DNA of 47,400 bases from RI-283 sp964487925 (GTDB lineage Bacteria; Pseudomonadota; Gammaproteobacteria; SZUA-140), in the NCBI GenBank assembly GCA_964487925.1, contig CAZASZ010000010.1, positions 1 through 47,400 of the forward strand, in the 5' to 3' direction. Made by a program: the position numbers and the translations under genes. This document shows, piece after piece, positions 15,624-24,713 of this stretch (its first letter is position 1; every line of letters begins with the position of its first letter). The notes under the pieces are model-generated. The model saw only the letters and a program-made list of their open reading frames with translations. It did no database searches and was not told the origin of the DNA.

Positions 15624-16376
15624 TCAGACGGGATTTTCGATGTCGACAAAACTCCAGTCCAGCTCGAAACGTCCCGCGAGTTCCTGCGCAAGCGCGCAAA
15701 CACCATAACGTTCCGTGGCATGATGTCCGGCAGCGAAGTAGTGTATTCCCATCTCCCGGCAAACATGAAAGGTCTGCTCGGATACCTCCCCGCTAATATA
15801 GGCATCCATACCCGCTTCTGCTGCGGCCAGGCAATATCCTTCGGCGCCACCGGTACACCAACCCACACGCAGGATCTTGGTGCCGGCACCCGGCAAGTGC
15901 AGCGGCTTCCGACCCAAGACATTGCCAAGGTGATCGGCAAAGAGTCCTGCCGATACTGGTTGCGAAAGGAGTCCGTGCAGCGCCAAACCTCCGCCGCCGT
16001 TGAGTTCGCCTTCGACCGCGATGCCGAGTCGACGCGCGAGCTCGACATTGTTACCAATCTCGGGATGGGCATCGAGCGGTAAGTGATAGGCCAGTAGGCT
16101 GATATCATGACTCAGCAAGCGCTGCAATCGGCTGCGCTTCATGCCGGCGATGATGGGAGATTCGCCTTTCCAAAAATAGCCGTGATGGACGATGATCGCA
16201 TCGGCTTCGACCTCAATCGCCGCATCGATCAGGTCCAGGCTCGCAGTGACACCTGCGACAACTTTTCGCACCTCGCTACGGCCCTCGACCTGTATGCCGT
16301 TCGGGGCGTAGTCCTGGAACCGTTCGCTGTCGAGTCGCTCATTGCAATACCGCTCGATATCTTTCAAATTCGCCAT
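15624..16376 (-). CDS. Nif3-like dinuclear metal centre protein (YbgI family)
   Basis: Member of the Nif3/YbgI (DUF34) family, 250 aa, hexameric ring proteins with two metal ions per subunit. In bacteria they have been linked to GTP cyclohydrolase-type or metal-handling roles, but function is unsettled. Visible markers are DYAPNGIQVEG, the metal-binding IIVHHGYFWKG, AYHLPLDAHPEIGNN and the C-terminal YFAAGHHATERYGV with further metal ligands. The stop is followed by about 100 nt before the act promoter. It is divergent from the DegS-like gene (47 nt apart), with which it often clusters in beta- and gammaproteobacteria. Confidence 0.92.
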   Translation of the reverse strand: MANLKDIERYCNERLDSERFQDYAPNGIQVEGRSEVRKVVAGVTASLDLIDAAIEVEADAIIVHHGYFWKGESPIIAGMKRSRLQRLLSHDISLLAYHLPLDAHPEIGNNVELARRLGIAVEGELNGGGGLALHGLLSQPVSAGLFADHLGNVLGRKPLHLPGAGTKILRVGWCTGGAEGYCLAAAEAGMDAYISGEVSEQTFHVCREMGIHYFAAGHHATERYGVCALAQELAGRFELDWSFVDIENPV

Positions 16377-16423
16377 GGGAATACTCGCTTTGTCTGAGTT
16401 CTAAATGGTAGAGTAGGTCGACC

Positions 16424-17587
16424 ATGTGGCGCAAACTCCTTCCATATTTCATCCAGGGCATCTCTGTCGGACTGATTGGCGGCATTGCGCTGATATTCAT
16501 ACAAAACACCCATCTCTTCGAACACAAACCCGCAATCGAAATCAAGCAGGCAGCGGCACCGGATTTGAATAACGTGTCGGGCAATGCGAACGCCGCTCGC
16601 GGCGCCAGTTATGCTACCGCTGTCGAACTGGCCGCCCCGGCCGTCGTCAATATCTTCACAACCAAGGTCGTTTCAAGACAGCCGTCGTTCTTCGACGACC
16701 CCAGATTGCGCCGTTTTTTCGGTGAAGAGGGAAAACAGCGACCGCAGCGCCAATCCAGTCTCGGCTCTGGGGTCATCGTGAGTGGGGCGGGCTACATCCT
16801 GACCAACAATCATGTCATCAAGGATTCGGATGAGATCCTAGTAGCCCTCAATGACGAACGCACGGCGCCCGCCATAATCGTTGGCACCGATCCTGAAAGC
16901 GATATCGCGGTCCTCAAAATCGACCTTAATGAGCTACCTACAATTGTCCTCGGCCATTCGGAGACCATCCGTGTCGGCGACGTTGTGCTTGCCATCGGCA
17001 ACCCCTTCGGTGTCGGCCAGACGGTGACCCAGGGTATTGTCAGCGCGCGCAACCGCGCCCACCTCGGCATCGCAACTTTCGAGAATTACATTCAGACCGA
17101 TGCCGCGATTAATCCCGGCAACTCCGGCGGCGCACTGGTTGACGCCGATGGTCATCTGATCGGCATTAATACGGCCATCTTCACGCGCTCGGGAGGGTCT
17201 CAAGGCGTGGGCTTCGCCGTACCTGTCTCACTGGCTAAGACCGTTATGACACAGATCATTGAGACCGGTCACGCCGTCCGTGGTTGGCTGGGCATCGAGA
17301 TCCAGAACCTGTCGCCTTCTCTTGCTGAGTCGTTTGGCGCCTCTGGTGAACAAGGCGCTCTGATCGCTGGCACGATGATCGAAGGACCCGCAGCCAAGGC
17401 AGGCCTTCAGGCCGGAGATATCATCACCGGCATCGACGGTAACGCCATTCATAACCCGCAAGAGGCCCTGAATCGGATTGCATCCGTCGGCCCTGGGAGC
17501 ATCGCCGCTGTGGATGTTCTACGCGACGGTGCTCGGTTAAATGTTCAGGTCACTGTCGGCAGCCGTCCCAGTCCGGCTATCCGATAA
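16424..17587 (+). CDS. degS: Membrane-anchored HtrA-family serine protease, DegS/AlgW-like
   Basis: Periplasmic serine protease of 387 aa tethered by one N-terminal transmembrane helix (residues 8-27). The trypsin-like domain has the triad His130 (LTNNHVI), Asp160 (SDIAVLKID) and Ser234 (PGNSGGALVD). A single PDZ domain follows (about residues 285-380). One PDZ and an uncleaved anchor point to DegS/AlgW, which senses misfolded outer-membrane proteins and cleaves the anti-sigma factor RseA, rather than DegP, which has two PDZ domains and a cleaved signal. It ends 5 nt from tatC, convergently. No rseA or rpoE lies in the window, so the sigma-E role is inferred from the family. Confidence 0.92.
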   Translation: MWRKLLPYFIQGISVGLIGGIALIFIQNTHLFEHKPAIEIKQAAAPDLNNVSGNANAARGASYATAVELAAPAVVNIFTTKVVSRQPSFFDDPRLRRFFGEEGKQRPQRQSSLGSGVIVSGAGYILTNNHVIKDSDEILVALNDERTAPAIIVGTDPESDIAVLKIDLNELPTIVLGHSETIRVGDVVLAIGNPFGVGQTVTQGIVSARNRAHLGIATFENYIQTDAAINPGNSGGALVDADGHLIGINTAIFTRSGGSQGVGFAVPVSLAKTVMTQIIETGHAVRGWLGIEIQNLSPSLAESFGASGEQGALIAGTMIEGPAAKAGLQAGDIITGIDGNAIHNPQEALNRIASVGPGSIAAVDVLRDGARLNVQVTVGSRPSPAIR

Positions 17588-17592
17588 ACACC

Positions 17593-18351
17593 CTACTCTT
17601 CTTCGGCATCCGTTTCGCGTACTTCGATCATGCGTGAAAAGAACACGCCGGCCTCAAAGAGCACCCACATCGGCACCGCGAGCAAGGTTTGAGAAATGAC
17701 GTCGGGTGGTGTCAATAACATACCCACCACAAACACCGCAACGACGACATAAGGCCGTTTGGCGGTCATTGCAGCCGGAGTCGTGATCCCCGCCCATACC
17801 AACAATACTGTCGCGACCGGGATCTCAAAAGCCATACCGAAAGCAAAGAATAATTTGAGCACGAAATCCAGATATTTACTGATGTCCGTCATGACGGTCA
17901 CTCCCTCAGGGGCAACGCTGACGAAAAAAGCGAAGACCAGGGGGAACACGACGAAATAGGCGAAAGCCATACCGGCGTAAAACAACAGACTGCTCGAGAT
18001 CAACAATGGCAGCACGATACGGCGCTCCTTCTGATACAAACCCGGGGCGATAAAACCCCAGACGTGAAAGAGAATGAACGGCATACCGAGAAAGGCCGCC
18101 AGCACAATGATGAACTTGAACGGCGCGAGAAACGGGGACGCCACCTCGGTAGCGATCATGCTCCCACCCTGCGGCAGGTGCGATAACAAGGGTTGGGCGA
18201 GCTGCGCGTAGAGGGAATTCGCGAACGGAAACAGACAAGCAAAGATCACGGCGACCGCGATCAGGATACGCATCAGACGACCCCTCAACTCAATGAGATG
18301 AGTCAGTAGCGGTTGGTCGTCGTCTGGCGGGTATTTACGCGGAGTTGCCAT
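17593..18351 (-). CDS. tatC: Sec-independent (Tat) translocase subunit TatC
   Basis: Core receptor of the twin-arginine translocase, which exports folded proteins such as ActB1 above. Six transmembrane helices and the family signatures LLTHLIELRGRL at the N-terminus and the VLLVWAGITTP / RPYVVVAVFVVGMLLTPPDVISQ end are present; length is about 252 aa. An ATG at 18351 lies 2 nt after the tatB stop. A TTG at 18357 overlapping that stop (TTGA) is an alternative start. Last gene of the his-tat run. Confidence 0.95.
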   Translation of the reverse strand: MATPRKYPPDDDQPLLTHLIELRGRLMRILIAVAVIFACLFPFANSLYAQLAQPLLSHLPQGGSMIATEVASPFLAPFKFIIVLAAFLGMPFILFHVWGFIAPGLYQKERRIVLPLLISSSLLFYAGMAFAYFVVFPLVFAFFVSVAPEGVTVMTDISKYLDFVLKLFFAFGMAFEIPVATVLLVWAGITTPAAMTAKRPYVVVAVFVVGMLLTPPDVISQTLLAVPMWVLFEAGVFFSRMIEVRETDAEEE

Positions 18352-18353
18352 TA

Positions 18354-18695
18354 TCAATCAGCAGAAGACTCTTTCTCGGAAGTGGCGTCCGAGTTTTTTG
18401 GTGCGCCAGTCTCGGAGGAAGGCTTGGCGCCGGAGCCAATCGGAATCGTCGCCTTGCTCTCATCGATCATCTCGTGCAGCTCGGCAATCCGCGCCTCTTC
18501 GGCTATACGGCGTTTGATTTCCTCTCCCCGATTGACCTCCATGTCGAGTTCGGCACGGACGTCGCTGAAGAAGCGACGGGCCTTACCCGCATAAGTGCCC
18601 GCGGTCCGTAATAGGGCCGGCAGCTCCTCGGGACCAACCACCAGGAGTGCAACCACTCCAATCAGCATGATCTCCCAAAAACCTATATCGAACAT
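18354..18695 (-). CDS. tatB: Sec-independent (Tat) translocase subunit TatB
   Basis: Single-helix subunit that forms the signal-peptide receptor with TatC. MFDIGFWEIMLIGVVALLVVGPEELP is the diagnostic TatB opening: membrane helix, Glu8 and the GPEELP hinge. An amphipathic helix and a charged, Ser/Glu-rich tail follow (113 aa total). It lies between tatA (61 nt upstream) and tatC (touching or overlapping). Confidence 0.94.
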   Translation of the reverse strand: MFDIGFWEIMLIGVVALLVVGPEELPALLRTAGTYAGKARRFFSDVRAELDMEVNRGEEIKRRIAEEARIAELHEMIDESKATIPIGSGAKPSSETGAPKNSDATSEKESSAD

Positions 18696-18756
18696 GACAA
18701 AACGACCGTCAGCACTCTTACCCGGCCGGGTACCGGCATCGGGGAGAGTCGCCGAC

Positions 18757-18993
18757 TCAGACCTTATCCTTCTCCTTGGCTGATTCCGTTGTTGTGTTCA
18801 GATCGGCATTCTCGGCGTCGTGGTCGATCTCCTTTTTAGCGGCATCGTCCTTGCTTTCCTCCTGATCCATGGCATCGCGGAAGCCCTTGACCGCGCCGCC
18901 CATGTCTTTGCCGATCGAGCGCAATTTCTTGGTGCCAAACAACAGCACGATGATCAACAGGACGATCAACAACTGCCATATGCTAATTCCCAT
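18757..18993 (-). CDS. tatA: Sec-independent (Tat) translocase subunit TatA
   Basis: Pore-forming subunit of the Tat system (78 aa). The opening MGISIWQLLIVLLIIVLLFG is followed by TKKLRSIGKDMGGAVKGFR, the typical FGTKKL hinge and amphipathic helix, then an acidic tail. GAGGG seven bases before the ATG is a good ribosome site. The gene follows hisE with a gap of 34 nt, so it may be co-transcribed with the his genes. Confidence 0.94.
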   Translation of the reverse strand: MGISIWQLLIVLLIIVLLFGTKKLRSIGKDMGGAVKGFRDAMDQEESKDDAAKKEIDHDAENADLNTTTESAKEKDKV

Positions 18994-19027
18994 AGTAATC
19001 CCTCTTAATACCTTTTATAGACTTGCA

Positions 19028-19360
19028 TCACTTGCTGCGCGATGCCTTTTCCTCGTGTCCCGACACGCCGATACGGCGCTGCAGCTCGGCCACCACATCG
19101 TCAGGATGCAGTCCCGAATGCGCGAGCAGAATCAGACAATGAAACCAGAGATCGGCCATCTCGTAGACGATCTGACGGCGATCCCCATCCTTGGCGGCGA
19201 TGACGGTCTCGGTCGCCTCTTCGCCGATCTTCTTCAGGATCGAATCAAGGCCCTTATCGTAGAGCATCGCAACATACGACCCCTTGGGATCGACGCCCTT
19301 GCGCTGCTCCAGTGTGTCGGCCAGGGCATTGAGTATATCGTTCTTATTCAGAGTCGTCAT
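19028..19360 (-). CDS. hisE: Phosphoribosyl-ATP pyrophosphatase
   Basis: Second step of histidine synthesis: releases pyrophosphate from PR-ATP. The all-alpha MazG-like fold shows GSYVAMLYDKGLDSILKKIGEEATE and the DLWFHCLILLAHSGL metal-binding helix. The start at 19360 (MTTLNKND) gives 110 aa, normal for stand-alone HisE, and follows GAGGAG. The frame is open further upstream, but that stretch lies inside hisI and is not family-like. It overlaps the hisI end by 17 nt. HisE and HisI are separate here, unlike the fused enterobacterial HisIE. Confidence 0.93.
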   Translation of the reverse strand: MTTLNKNDILNALADTLEQRKGVDPKGSYVAMLYDKGLDSILKKIGEEATETVIAAKDGDRRQIVYEMADLWFHCLILLAHSGLHPDDVVAELQRRIGVSGHEEKASRSK

Positions 19361-19751
19361 TCGCGTAGATCTCCTCTGCGGACCGGATGACGGGTTCGAC
19401 GATCTGCCAGTCTTCGCCTTCCAGACGGCGAAAGAAACAATGGTGACGGCCAGTATGACAGGCGATCCCGCCCCGTTGTTCAACAATCAGCAGCACTGCG
19501 TCACCATCGCAATCCAGCCGTATCTCCTTGACGTCCTGGACATGACCCGAGGATTCCCCCTTGTGCCAGAGTTTTTGCCGAGAACGCGACCAGTAGACAG
19601 CATGTCCAAGTTTGGCGGTCAGAACCAGGGCTTCGCGGTCCATCCAAGCCTGCATCAGGATTTGTCCGGATGAGCTTTCCTGGGCGATGGCCGCGACGAG
19701 ACCGTCGGCATTCCATTTGACCTGGTCGAGCCAGGCCGGTTCCGTCGTCAC
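19344..19751 (-). CDS. hisI: Phosphoribosyl-AMP cyclohydrolase
   Basis: Third histidine step, opening the adenine ring of PR-AMP; a zinc enzyme. Characteristic residues are in YWSRSRQKLWHKGESSGHVQ, the DCDGDA magnesium site and the Cys-His ligands of GGIACHTGRHHCFF. It is 135 aa with a GTG start at 19751 that overlaps the hisF stop (GTGA), implying coupled translation. Confidence 0.94.
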   Translation of the reverse strand: MTTEPAWLDQVKWNADGLVAAIAQESSSGQILMQAWMDREALVLTAKLGHAVYWSRSRQKLWHKGESSGHVQDVKEIRLDCDGDAVLLIVEQRGGIACHTGRHHCFFRRLEGEDWQIVEPVIRSAEEIYANDDSE

Positions 19752-20521
19752 GACAATCGAACCTCGACGCCACGCGCCTGCATGGCCCGTTTGGCATCCT
19801 CCACGGTATGGTCGCCGTAGTGGAAGATGCTGGCCGCGAGCACGGCATCGGCTTGGCCATCGGTCACACCCTCGACGAGATGGTCGAGCGTGCCCACCCC
19901 GCCGGAAGCGATCACGGGGACCTCGACGGCCTCGGACACGGCCCGAGTCAGGGCAAGATCATAACCATCACGGGTGCCGTCGCGATCCATACTGGTCAAC
20001 AGGATCTCGCCTGCGCCCAGCGCTGTCATGCGGCGCGCCCAGTCGACGGTGTCGATACCGGTGGCGTTTCGACCGCCATGCGTAAAGATCTCCCAATGGC
20101 CGCCTTTGTCATCATCGACACGCTTGGCGTCGATCGCGACGACGATACACTGCACGCCGAAACGTTCAGCGGCAGCGCGCACGAAATCGGGATTATGTAT
20201 GGCCGCGGTATTGATCGCGACCTTGTCGGCGCCGGCGTTGAGCATGCGGCGAATATCAGCGAGTTCGCGGATGCCGCCACCCACTGTGAGCGGAATAAAG
20301 ACTTCGCTGGCGACCTGTTCGACAACATGGACCATGGTGTCGCGCTCCTCGGAGCTGGCCGTGATATCGAGGAAGACCAGCTCATCCGCTCCCTGTGCAT
20401 CATAGGCTCGTGCGACCTCGACCGGGTCACCGGCATCGATGATATCGACGAAACGGACGCCCTTGACGACACGACCCTTGTCGACATCTAGACAGGGAAT
20501 GATGCGCTTGGCGACGCCCAT
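19748..20521 (-). CDS. hisF: Imidazole glycerol phosphate synthase, cyclase subunit
   Basis: TIM-barrel cyclase that, with HisH, converts PRFAR and ammonia to imidazole glycerol phosphate and AICAR. Catalytic Asp residues lie in IIPCLDVDKGRVVKG and in the second half (ILLTSMDRDGTRDGYD). VGGGIRELADIRRMLNAGADKVAINT is the phosphate-binding repeat. The start is placed at ATG 20521 (MGVAKRIIPCLDV), one base after the hisA stop; the frame extends seven codons further but that part is not conserved. Length is 257 aa. Confidence 0.95.
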   Translation of the reverse strand: MGVAKRIIPCLDVDKGRVVKGVRFVDIIDAGDPVEVARAYDAQGADELVFLDITASSEERDTMVHVVEQVASEVFIPLTVGGGIRELADIRRMLNAGADKVAINTAAIHNPDFVRAAAERFGVQCIVVAIDAKRVDDDKGGHWEIFTHGGRNATGIDTVDWARRMTALGAGEILLTSMDRDGTRDGYDLALTRAVSEAVEVPVIASGGVGTLDHLVEGVTDGQADAVLAASIFHYGDHTVEDAKRAMQARGVEVRLS

Positions 20522-20522
20522 G

Positions 20523-21272
20523 TCAGGCATTCTCCTCCGCACGTAATTGGTCGATGAAGGCCTGACAGGAGCCCAGTTCCAGGCTGCCCTCGTAGAGCGC
20601 GCGGCCTAGAATGGCTCCTTCGATTCCGGCCCCCGAGGCCTTGATGAGTCTGCGGATATCGTCCTCGCTGCTGACACCGCCGGAGGCGATGACCGGGATA
20701 TTGATGGCCTGGGCCAGCGCTACCGTGGCCTCGACATTGACCCCCTGCATCATGCCGTCGCGACTAATGTCCGTATAGATAATCGCCTCGACGCCATCGT
20801 GCTCGAAGTGGCGAGCGATATCGATAACGTCGTGGTGAGAGAGCTTTGACCAGCCGTCGATGGCGACACGGCCATCGCGGGCATCGAGCCCGACGATGAT
20901 ATGACCTGGATAGGCCACCGCAACATCGGCGATAAAGTGCGGCTGATTCACTGCGGCGGTACCGATGATGACATAGCGGACACCGGCATCGAGGTAGGCC
21001 TCGATGGTTTCTTCGTCGCGGATACCGCCTCCGACCTGGACAGGAATATCGGGTATGGCTTCGGCAATCTCGTGGATCAGGCCTGCATTGGTCGGGCGGC
21101 CGTCAGTAGCGCCGTCGAGATCAACGACATGCAATCGCCGCGCGCCAGCGTCGGCCCAGCGTCGCGCCATGGCCACGGGGTCGTTGGAAAAGACGGTGTC
21201 GTCATCCATCCTACCCTGGCGCAGACGAACACACTGCCCACCTTTAATGTCGATTGCTGGTATCAGCAACAT
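20523..21272 (-). CDS. hisA: ProFAR isomerase (HisA)
   Basis: TIM-barrel isomerase opening the ribose of ProFAR to PRFAR. MLLIPAIDIKGGQCVRLRQG holds the catalytic Asp8, and the C-terminal half has YTDISRDGMMQG with the second catalytic Asp. The GGGIRDEE and ASGGVSSEDD loops bind the two phosphates. The protein is 249 aa. GAGGAAG precedes the ATG. The gap to hisH is 76 nt. Confidence 0.95.
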   Translation of the reverse strand: MLLIPAIDIKGGQCVRLRQGRMDDDTVFSNDPVAMARRWADAGARRLHVVDLDGATDGRPTNAGLIHEIAEAIPDIPVQVGGGIRDEETIEAYLDAGVRYVIIGTAAVNQPHFIADVAVAYPGHIIVGLDARDGRVAIDGWSKLSHHDVIDIARHFEHDGVEAIIYTDISRDGMMQGVNVEATVALAQAINIPVIASGGVSSEDDIRRLIKASGAGIEGAILGRALYEGSLELGSCQAFIDQLRAEENA

Positions 21273-21348
21273 GGCACGCTTCCTCTATTTGTTTTGTTTC
21301 GTTTTGCTTCAAAACCGAATGAACGGGTGCAAGTAAAGCCACCCTACC

Positions 21349-21978
21349 TCAATCACCTTGCCAGCGCAGGAAATTCCGTAGCAGGATTAGCCCCGTCTGC
21401 TGACTCTTCTCCGGGTGAAACTGAACCGCAAAGACAGAGCCCGTGGCCAACGCGGAGGTAAAAGTCAGGCCATAGTCGGTCTCTCCGACCGACACGGCCG
21501 GATCCTCGGGGGCAATAAAATAGCTGTGCACAAAATAGAACCAGGACTCGTCTGGAATTCCCTCCCAGAGTGGGTGGAGCCGCGCCTGACGCACCCGATT
21601 CCAGCCCATATGCGGGACCTTGAGCGCGGGATCGTTGATGCGGCCCGAAAAGTGCCGTACCTCACCTGAAACGAGACCCAGTCCGGCAGTTCGACCACCC
21701 TCCTCGCTGGCGTCAAGCAGGGCCTGCATCCCCAGGCAGATACCCAGAAAAGGTCGGTCCCTCATGCACTGTAAAAGGACCTCATTGATTTCCAATCGAT
21801 GCAGCTCAGACATGCAGGACTGCAGTGCGCCGACGCCCGGTAACACCACGTGTTCCGCCCCCAGGATGCGCTCCGGATCATGACTGACGACAACCTCGCG
21901 GGCGCCAACATGCTCCAGGGCCTTGGCCACGGAACGGATATTCCCCATGCCATAATCTACGACGACGACCGAACTCAT
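21349..21978 (-). CDS. hisH: Imidazole glycerol phosphate synthase, glutamine amidotransferase subunit
   Basis: Class I glutaminase that supplies ammonia to HisF. The triad is Cys81 in FLGICLGMQ and His/Glu in VQFHPEKSQ near residue 192. The opening VVVDYGMGNIRSVAKAL is typical. It is 209 aa. It lies between hisB and hisA; a rather long 95-nt gap after hisB has no clear structure. Confidence 0.95.
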   Translation of the reverse strand: MSSVVVVDYGMGNIRSVAKALEHVGAREVVVSHDPERILGAEHVVLPGVGALQSCMSELHRLEINEVLLQCMRDRPFLGICLGMQALLDASEEGGRTAGLGLVSGEVRHFSGRINDPALKVPHMGWNRVRQARLHPLWEGIPDESWFYFVHSYFIAPEDPAVSVGETDYGLTFTSALATGSVFAVQFHPEKSQQTGLILLRNFLRWQGD

Positions 21979-22073
21979 CGAGCAATCCCCAGGTCTTTGC
22001 GGTCAAGCGCTTCGTTATTGGCCATGACCCTTATGCGGGCCGAATCGGTCATTTTATCAGATTCCTAAATGAG

Positions 22074-22667
22074 CTAAAGACTGCCCTTGGTCGATGGCAC
22101 GACGCCCGACATCCGCGGATCAGGCTCCAGGGCCTGCCGCAGGGCGCGGCCGAAGGCCTTGAATACGGTCTCTACGATGTGGTGCGCGTTCTTGCCACGC
22201 AGCCCGTCGATATGCAGGGTACAGGGTACGTGGTTGACGAAACCTTGGAAGAACTCGAGCACGAGGTCTACGTCGAACTCGCCGATTCGATCTCGAACCA
22301 GTTCGACGTGGTACTCCAATCCCGGACGGCCCGACAGGTCGATGACGACGCGCGACAAGGCTTCGTCGAGCGGCACGTAGGCGTGGCCGTAACGCCGGAT
22401 CCCCTTCTTGTCACCCAATGCAGTGTTGATCGCCTGGCCCAGTGTGATGCCGATGTCTTCAACCGTGTGATGGGCATCAATATGTAGATCGCCGTTGGCC
22501 CGGACGGTTAGATCCATCAAACCGTGGCGCGCGATCTGATCCAGCATGTGGTCGAGAAAGGGAACCCCGGTTGCGAATTCCGTCTGCCCGCTACCGTCGA
22601 GATTAACTGCGATCTCGATCTGGGTCTCCGCAGTCTCGCGTTTGACGTTGGCCTTGCGCTGTTTCAT
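22074..22667 (-). CDS. hisB: Imidazoleglycerol-phosphate dehydratase (monofunctional)
   Basis: Dehydrates IGP to imidazole acetol phosphate using two manganese ions. The metal-binding HHTVEDIGITLGQA and the C-terminal KGKNAHHIVE-type motif (RGKNAHHIVETVFKAFGRAL) are intact. At 197 aa it lacks the N-terminal histidinol-phosphatase domain of enterobacterial HisB, so that activity must come from another gene. GAGGA is well placed before the ATG. It follows hisD by only 32 nt, leaving no room for hisC. Confidence 0.95.
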   Translation of the reverse strand: MKQRKANVKRETAETQIEIAVNLDGSGQTEFATGVPFLDHMLDQIARHGLMDLTVRANGDLHIDAHHTVEDIGITLGQAINTALGDKKGIRRYGHAYVPLDEALSRVVIDLSGRPGLEYHVELVRDRIGEFDVDLVLEFFQGFVNHVPCTLHIDGLRGKNAHHIVETVFKAFGRALRQALEPDPRMSGVVPSTKGSL

Positions 22668-22699
22668 TTCACTATCCTCGATTCAATCTCAAAGCCACG

Positions 22700-24010
22700 T
22701 TACTCGTCACCCGCGCCCATGCGATATTCCGCCGACCGCGCATGTGCGGTAAGACCCTCGGCGCGGGCCAACTTTGAAGAAGTCTTGCCAAGCGTCGTCA
22801 TCGACTGCTCGGAGCACATGATCAGGCTGGAGCGCTTTTGGAAATCATAGACCCCTAGCGGCGACGAAAAACGCGCCGTGCGCGAGGTCGGCAGGACATG
22901 GTTAGGTCCCGCACAGTAGTCGCCAATCGCCTCAGCTGTGTAGCGCCCAAGGAAGATCGCGCCGGCGTGGCGGATTTTTTTACTGAGCGCCAGTGGATCC
23001 TCGACCGAAAGTTCGAGGTGCTCCGGCGCGACGAAGTTGGCCACCTCGGCCGCCTCATCGAGATCGCGGACATGGATCATGGCCGCTCGACCGCTCAGAG
23101 AGCTACCAATAATCTCGGCGCGCTCCATGGTCGGCAGCAGCTTGTCGATACTGACCTGAACGGCATCCAGATAGGCCTTATCGGGGCTAACCAGAATGGG
23201 CTGAGCATCCTCGTCATGCTCGGCTTGGGAAAACAGGTCCATGGCAACCCAATCAGGATTCGTGCCGCCATCACCAATGACGAGGATCTCTGAGGGGCCG
23301 GCTATCATATCGATGCCGACAGCACCGTAGGCCATACCCTTGGCGGTCGCGACATAGATATTGCCAGGCCCGACGATTTTGTCGACACGCGGCACGGTTT
23401 CGGTACCATAGGCTAGGGCCGCGATGGCCTGTGCGCCACCCAGCGTGAAGATTCGGTCGGCCCCGACGACATGCGCCGCAGCCAACACGAGCTCGTTGAC
23501 GATTCCATCCGGCGTCGGCACGACCATGATGAGCTCCTTGACCCCTGCAACCCGCGCCGGTACAGCGTTCATAATGACGCATGAAGGATAGATGGCCTTG
23601 CCGCCGGGCACATAGAGGCCGACCCGGTCCATTGGCGTGACCTGTTGACCCAACAGTGTGCCGTCGGCCTCGGTGTACGACCAGGAGTCGACCTTTTGAT
23701 GTTCGTGATAGAGCCGGACACGCTCGGCCGAGAATTCCAGAGACTCGCGCTGCTCGGCCGGCAGCGCATCGTAAGCTGCCTTAGTCCGTTCCAGCGAAAT
23801 CTCCAGCTCAGCCATCCCGGTGGCGTTCAAACGGTCAAAACGATTGGTGTATTCGACCAAGGCGGCATCGCCCCGACTGCGGACATCGGCGATCACATTG
23901 CGGACGGTCTCGGCGACCGTGGCATCGGATATGGAATCCCAGCTCAGGACCTCTTCGAGTGCCGGCCAGAATCCATCATCCACCGTGCTCAAGCGCTTGA
24001 TCTTTGCCAT
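22700..24010 (-). CDS. hisD: Histidinol dehydrogenase
   Basis: Zinc enzyme performing the last two NAD-dependent oxidations of histidinol to histidine (436 aa). Family landmarks are YVPGGKAIYPS, GVKELIMVVPTP, DKIVGPGNIYVATAK and MIAGPSEILVI, then the substrate and zinc region FSQAEHDEDAQ with Gln/His ligands and APEHLEL. The C-terminal GDYCAGPNHVLPT segment is also present. It lies between hisG (41 nt upstream) and hisB. Confidence 0.96.
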   Translation of the reverse strand: MAKIKRLSTVDDGFWPALEEVLSWDSISDATVAETVRNVIADVRSRGDAALVEYTNRFDRLNATGMAELEISLERTKAAYDALPAEQRESLEFSAERVRLYHEHQKVDSWSYTEADGTLLGQQVTPMDRVGLYVPGGKAIYPSCVIMNAVPARVAGVKELIMVVPTPDGIVNELVLAAAHVVGADRIFTLGGAQAIAALAYGTETVPRVDKIVGPGNIYVATAKGMAYGAVGIDMIAGPSEILVIGDGGTNPDWVAMDLFSQAEHDEDAQPILVSPDKAYLDAVQVSIDKLLPTMERAEIIGSSLSGRAAMIHVRDLDEAAEVANFVAPEHLELSVEDPLALSKKIRHAGAIFLGRYTAEAIGDYCAGPNHVLPTSRTARFSSPLGVYDFQKRSSLIMCSEQSMTTLGKTSSKLARAEGLTAHARSAEYRMGAGDE

Positions 24011-24051
24011 GAGATATCAGCCTTCTCCAAAACCTAACTCGAAACCCTTGT

Positions 24052-24681
24052 TCAGCGGACACCCGCCCCCAAGCGATCGATAAACCCCCGCACCTGGTCG
24101 TGCTTCATCTTCATTGAGGCCTTGTTGACGATCAGCCGCGAACTGATCGGCATGATCTCCTCAAGTTCAGCGAGCCCGTTTGCACGCAAGGTGTTGCCGG
24201 TATCGACCAGATCAACGATGCAATCGGCCAGACCTACCAGGGGAGCCAGCTCCATCGAACCGTAAAGCTTTACGAAATCGGCCTGGATCCCCCGCGCAGC
24301 AAAATAGGCCGAGGCGATCCGGATGTACTTAGTCGCGACCCGGACCCGGCTTCCGTTTAGAACAAAACCCTCAGGAGCGGCCAGGGCCATACGGCAGCAG
24401 GCAATCTTCAGATCCAGGGGCTCATAAAGTCCGTCGCCGCCGTATTCAATCAGAACATCTTTACCCGAGATCCCGAGGTCGGCGGCGCCATTATCGACGA
24501 AGGTCGGCACGTCCGTGGCCCGAATAACAAGCAGCTGAACCCCTGGCACTGAGGTATCGAAGATCAGCTTGCGCGAGGTCTCCGGGGACTCCACGGGTAA
24601 AACTCCAGCCTGCGCAAGCAAGGGCAAGGTCTCGGTCAGTATCCGTCCCTTCGAAACGGCTATGATCAAACGATTCTTCAT
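24052..24681 (-). CDS. hisG: ATP phosphoribosyltransferase catalytic subunit, short form
   Basis: Commits ATP and PRPP to histidine synthesis. The 209-aa protein ends after the catalytic domain (ADLGISGKDVL, KIACCRMALA, LADCIVDLVDTGNTLRANGL) and lacks the roughly 80-residue C-terminal feedback domain of the long form. Short HisG acts as a hetero-octamer with HisZ, a HisS-like regulatory subunit, which is not in this window (in many gammaproteobacteria hisZ is near purA). AGGAAG precedes the ATG. First his gene after murA (32 nt). Confidence 0.95.
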   Translation of the reverse strand: MKNRLIIAVSKGRILTETLPLLAQAGVLPVESPETSRKLIFDTSVPGVQLLVIRATDVPTFVDNGAADLGISGKDVLIEYGGDGLYEPLDLKIACCRMALAAPEGFVLNGSRVRVATKYIRIASAYFAARGIQADFVKLYGSMELAPLVGLADCIVDLVDTGNTLRANGLAELEEIMPISSRLIVNKASMKMKHDQVRGFIDRLGAGVR

Positions 24682-24713
24682 AATTCTTCCTAGGATCAGG
24701 CGCAGTCTTGGCC

